Shown: positions 63,775-64,000 of the stretch, piece by piece | How positions within the stretch are numbered: position 1 is the stretch's first letter | Layout: the number at the start of each line of letters is the position of its first letter | Assembly: GCA_963808705.1 (NCBI GenBank) | Contig: CAWEHB010000007.1 | Coordinates: 248,001 to 312,000 of the forward strand | DNA length: 64,000 bases | Direction: 5' to 3' | Source: JASHPR01 sp963808705 | Lineage (GTDB): Bacteria > Actinomycetota > Actinomycetes > Streptosporangiales > Streptosporangiaceae | Made by a program: the position numbers and the translations under genes | The notes under the pieces: model-generated | Databases searched by the model: none | The model's input: the letters and a program-made list of their open reading frames with translations, nothing else | What the model was told of the DNA's origin: nothing

Positions 63775-64000
63775 GTGACCTGGTCGTTCGCGGTACGCGA
63801 GTTCCGGTACTGGCTGACCAACTACCGGCGCACCTGGCGCGGGTCCATCTACTCCAGCGTGCTCAGCCCGCTGCTCTACCTGGGCGCCATGGGCATCGGC
63901 CTGGGCACGCTCGTCGACGCCCACGGCACCGCGAGCCTGGGCGGCCTGAGCTACCTGGCCTTCCTCGCGCCCGGCCTGCTGGCCGCCGCGGCCATGCAGG
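63775..64000 (+). CDS. ABC-2 type permease, N-terminal part (runs off the window)
   Basis: From GTG 63775, directly after the ATPase stop, with GGAGG in the ATPase end. The visible 75 residues start VTWSFAVREFRYWLTNYRR and enter two membrane helices (SPLLYLGAMGIGLGTLV and LSYLAFLAPGLLAAAAMQ), typical of NodJ/DrrB permeases. Truncated by the window edge. Confidence 0.9.
   Translation, partial: MTWSFAVREFRYWLTNYRRTWRGSIYSSVLSPLLYLGAMGIGLGTLVDAHGTASLGGLSYLAFLAPGLLAAAAMQ

Overview
This window is high-GC actinobacterial chromosome: most genes are GC-rich, many start with GTG, and many appear leaderless, with a -10-like hexamer 6-7 bases before the start codon. The gene content fits an actinomycete: an ANTAR response regulator (PdtaR), a SAV_915-like protein, an XRE/DUF397 pair, a type VII-secretion-like protein, an actinobacterial trp-operon membrane protein and ScpA/ScpB. 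From memory, two blocks follow the order in Mycobacterium and Streptomyces: trpC-trpB-trpA, then pdtaR-polA-rpsA-coaE-uvrB; and pyrG-nudix-xerD-parA-scpA-scpB-rluB-cmk-der. A filamentous, Streptosporangiales-like actinomycete is likely, but that is inference.

Layout. 1-5.4 kb: trp-associated membrane protein and trpCBA. 5.5-11.6 kb: gltBD. 11.7-13.5 kb (minus): an amidohydrolase, a LAGLIDADG homing endonuclease and the tRNA gene (anticodon CAA) just upstream of it. 13.6-20.5 kb: pdtaR, a thioesterase, polA, rpsA and coaE. 20.6-23.5 kb: a small module around a WXG-like 453-residue protein. 23.6-28.4 kb: uvrB, a lipoprotein, a HAD hydrolase and a DMT-like membrane protein. 28.6-40.5 kb: pyrG, nudix, ald, xerD, parA-like, scpAB, rluB, aroH, tyrA, cmk and der, with many start/stop overlaps. 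40.6-64 kb is accessory: XRE/DUF397, aldo/keto reductase, secreted protease, a triplicated Shine-Dalgarno minigene repeat, a low-GC membrane GGDEF protein, oxidoreductases, a T-box-controlled archaeal-type aspS, MarR/YceI, a TTC38-like protein, an MFS transporter, a Nur-box nickel transporter, tRNA-Pro(GGG) followed by a PD-(D/E)XK endonuclease, a NuoF-ferredoxin/cytochrome pair, a GT51 glycosyltransferase, GtrA, and the start of an ABC exporter.

How the genes work together. The first part is amino-acid and nitrogen metabolism (Trp synthesis, glutamate synthase), and aroH-tyrA adds chorismate use toward Tyr/Phe. The central part is DNA replication and repair, CoA and CTP synthesis, chromosome segregation (XerD, ParA, ScpAB) and ribosome maturation (RluB, Der). 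The most distinctive signals are in the accessory part: two tRNA genes each followed closely, on the same strand, by an unrelated homing endonuclease gene; a T-box with an Asp (GAC) specifier and a Shine-Dalgarno sequestrator; three identical SD-ATG-hexapeptide minigenes in a 79-bp repeat; and operator palindromes that fit the genes beside them (Nur box, paired MarR sites, XRE palindrome).
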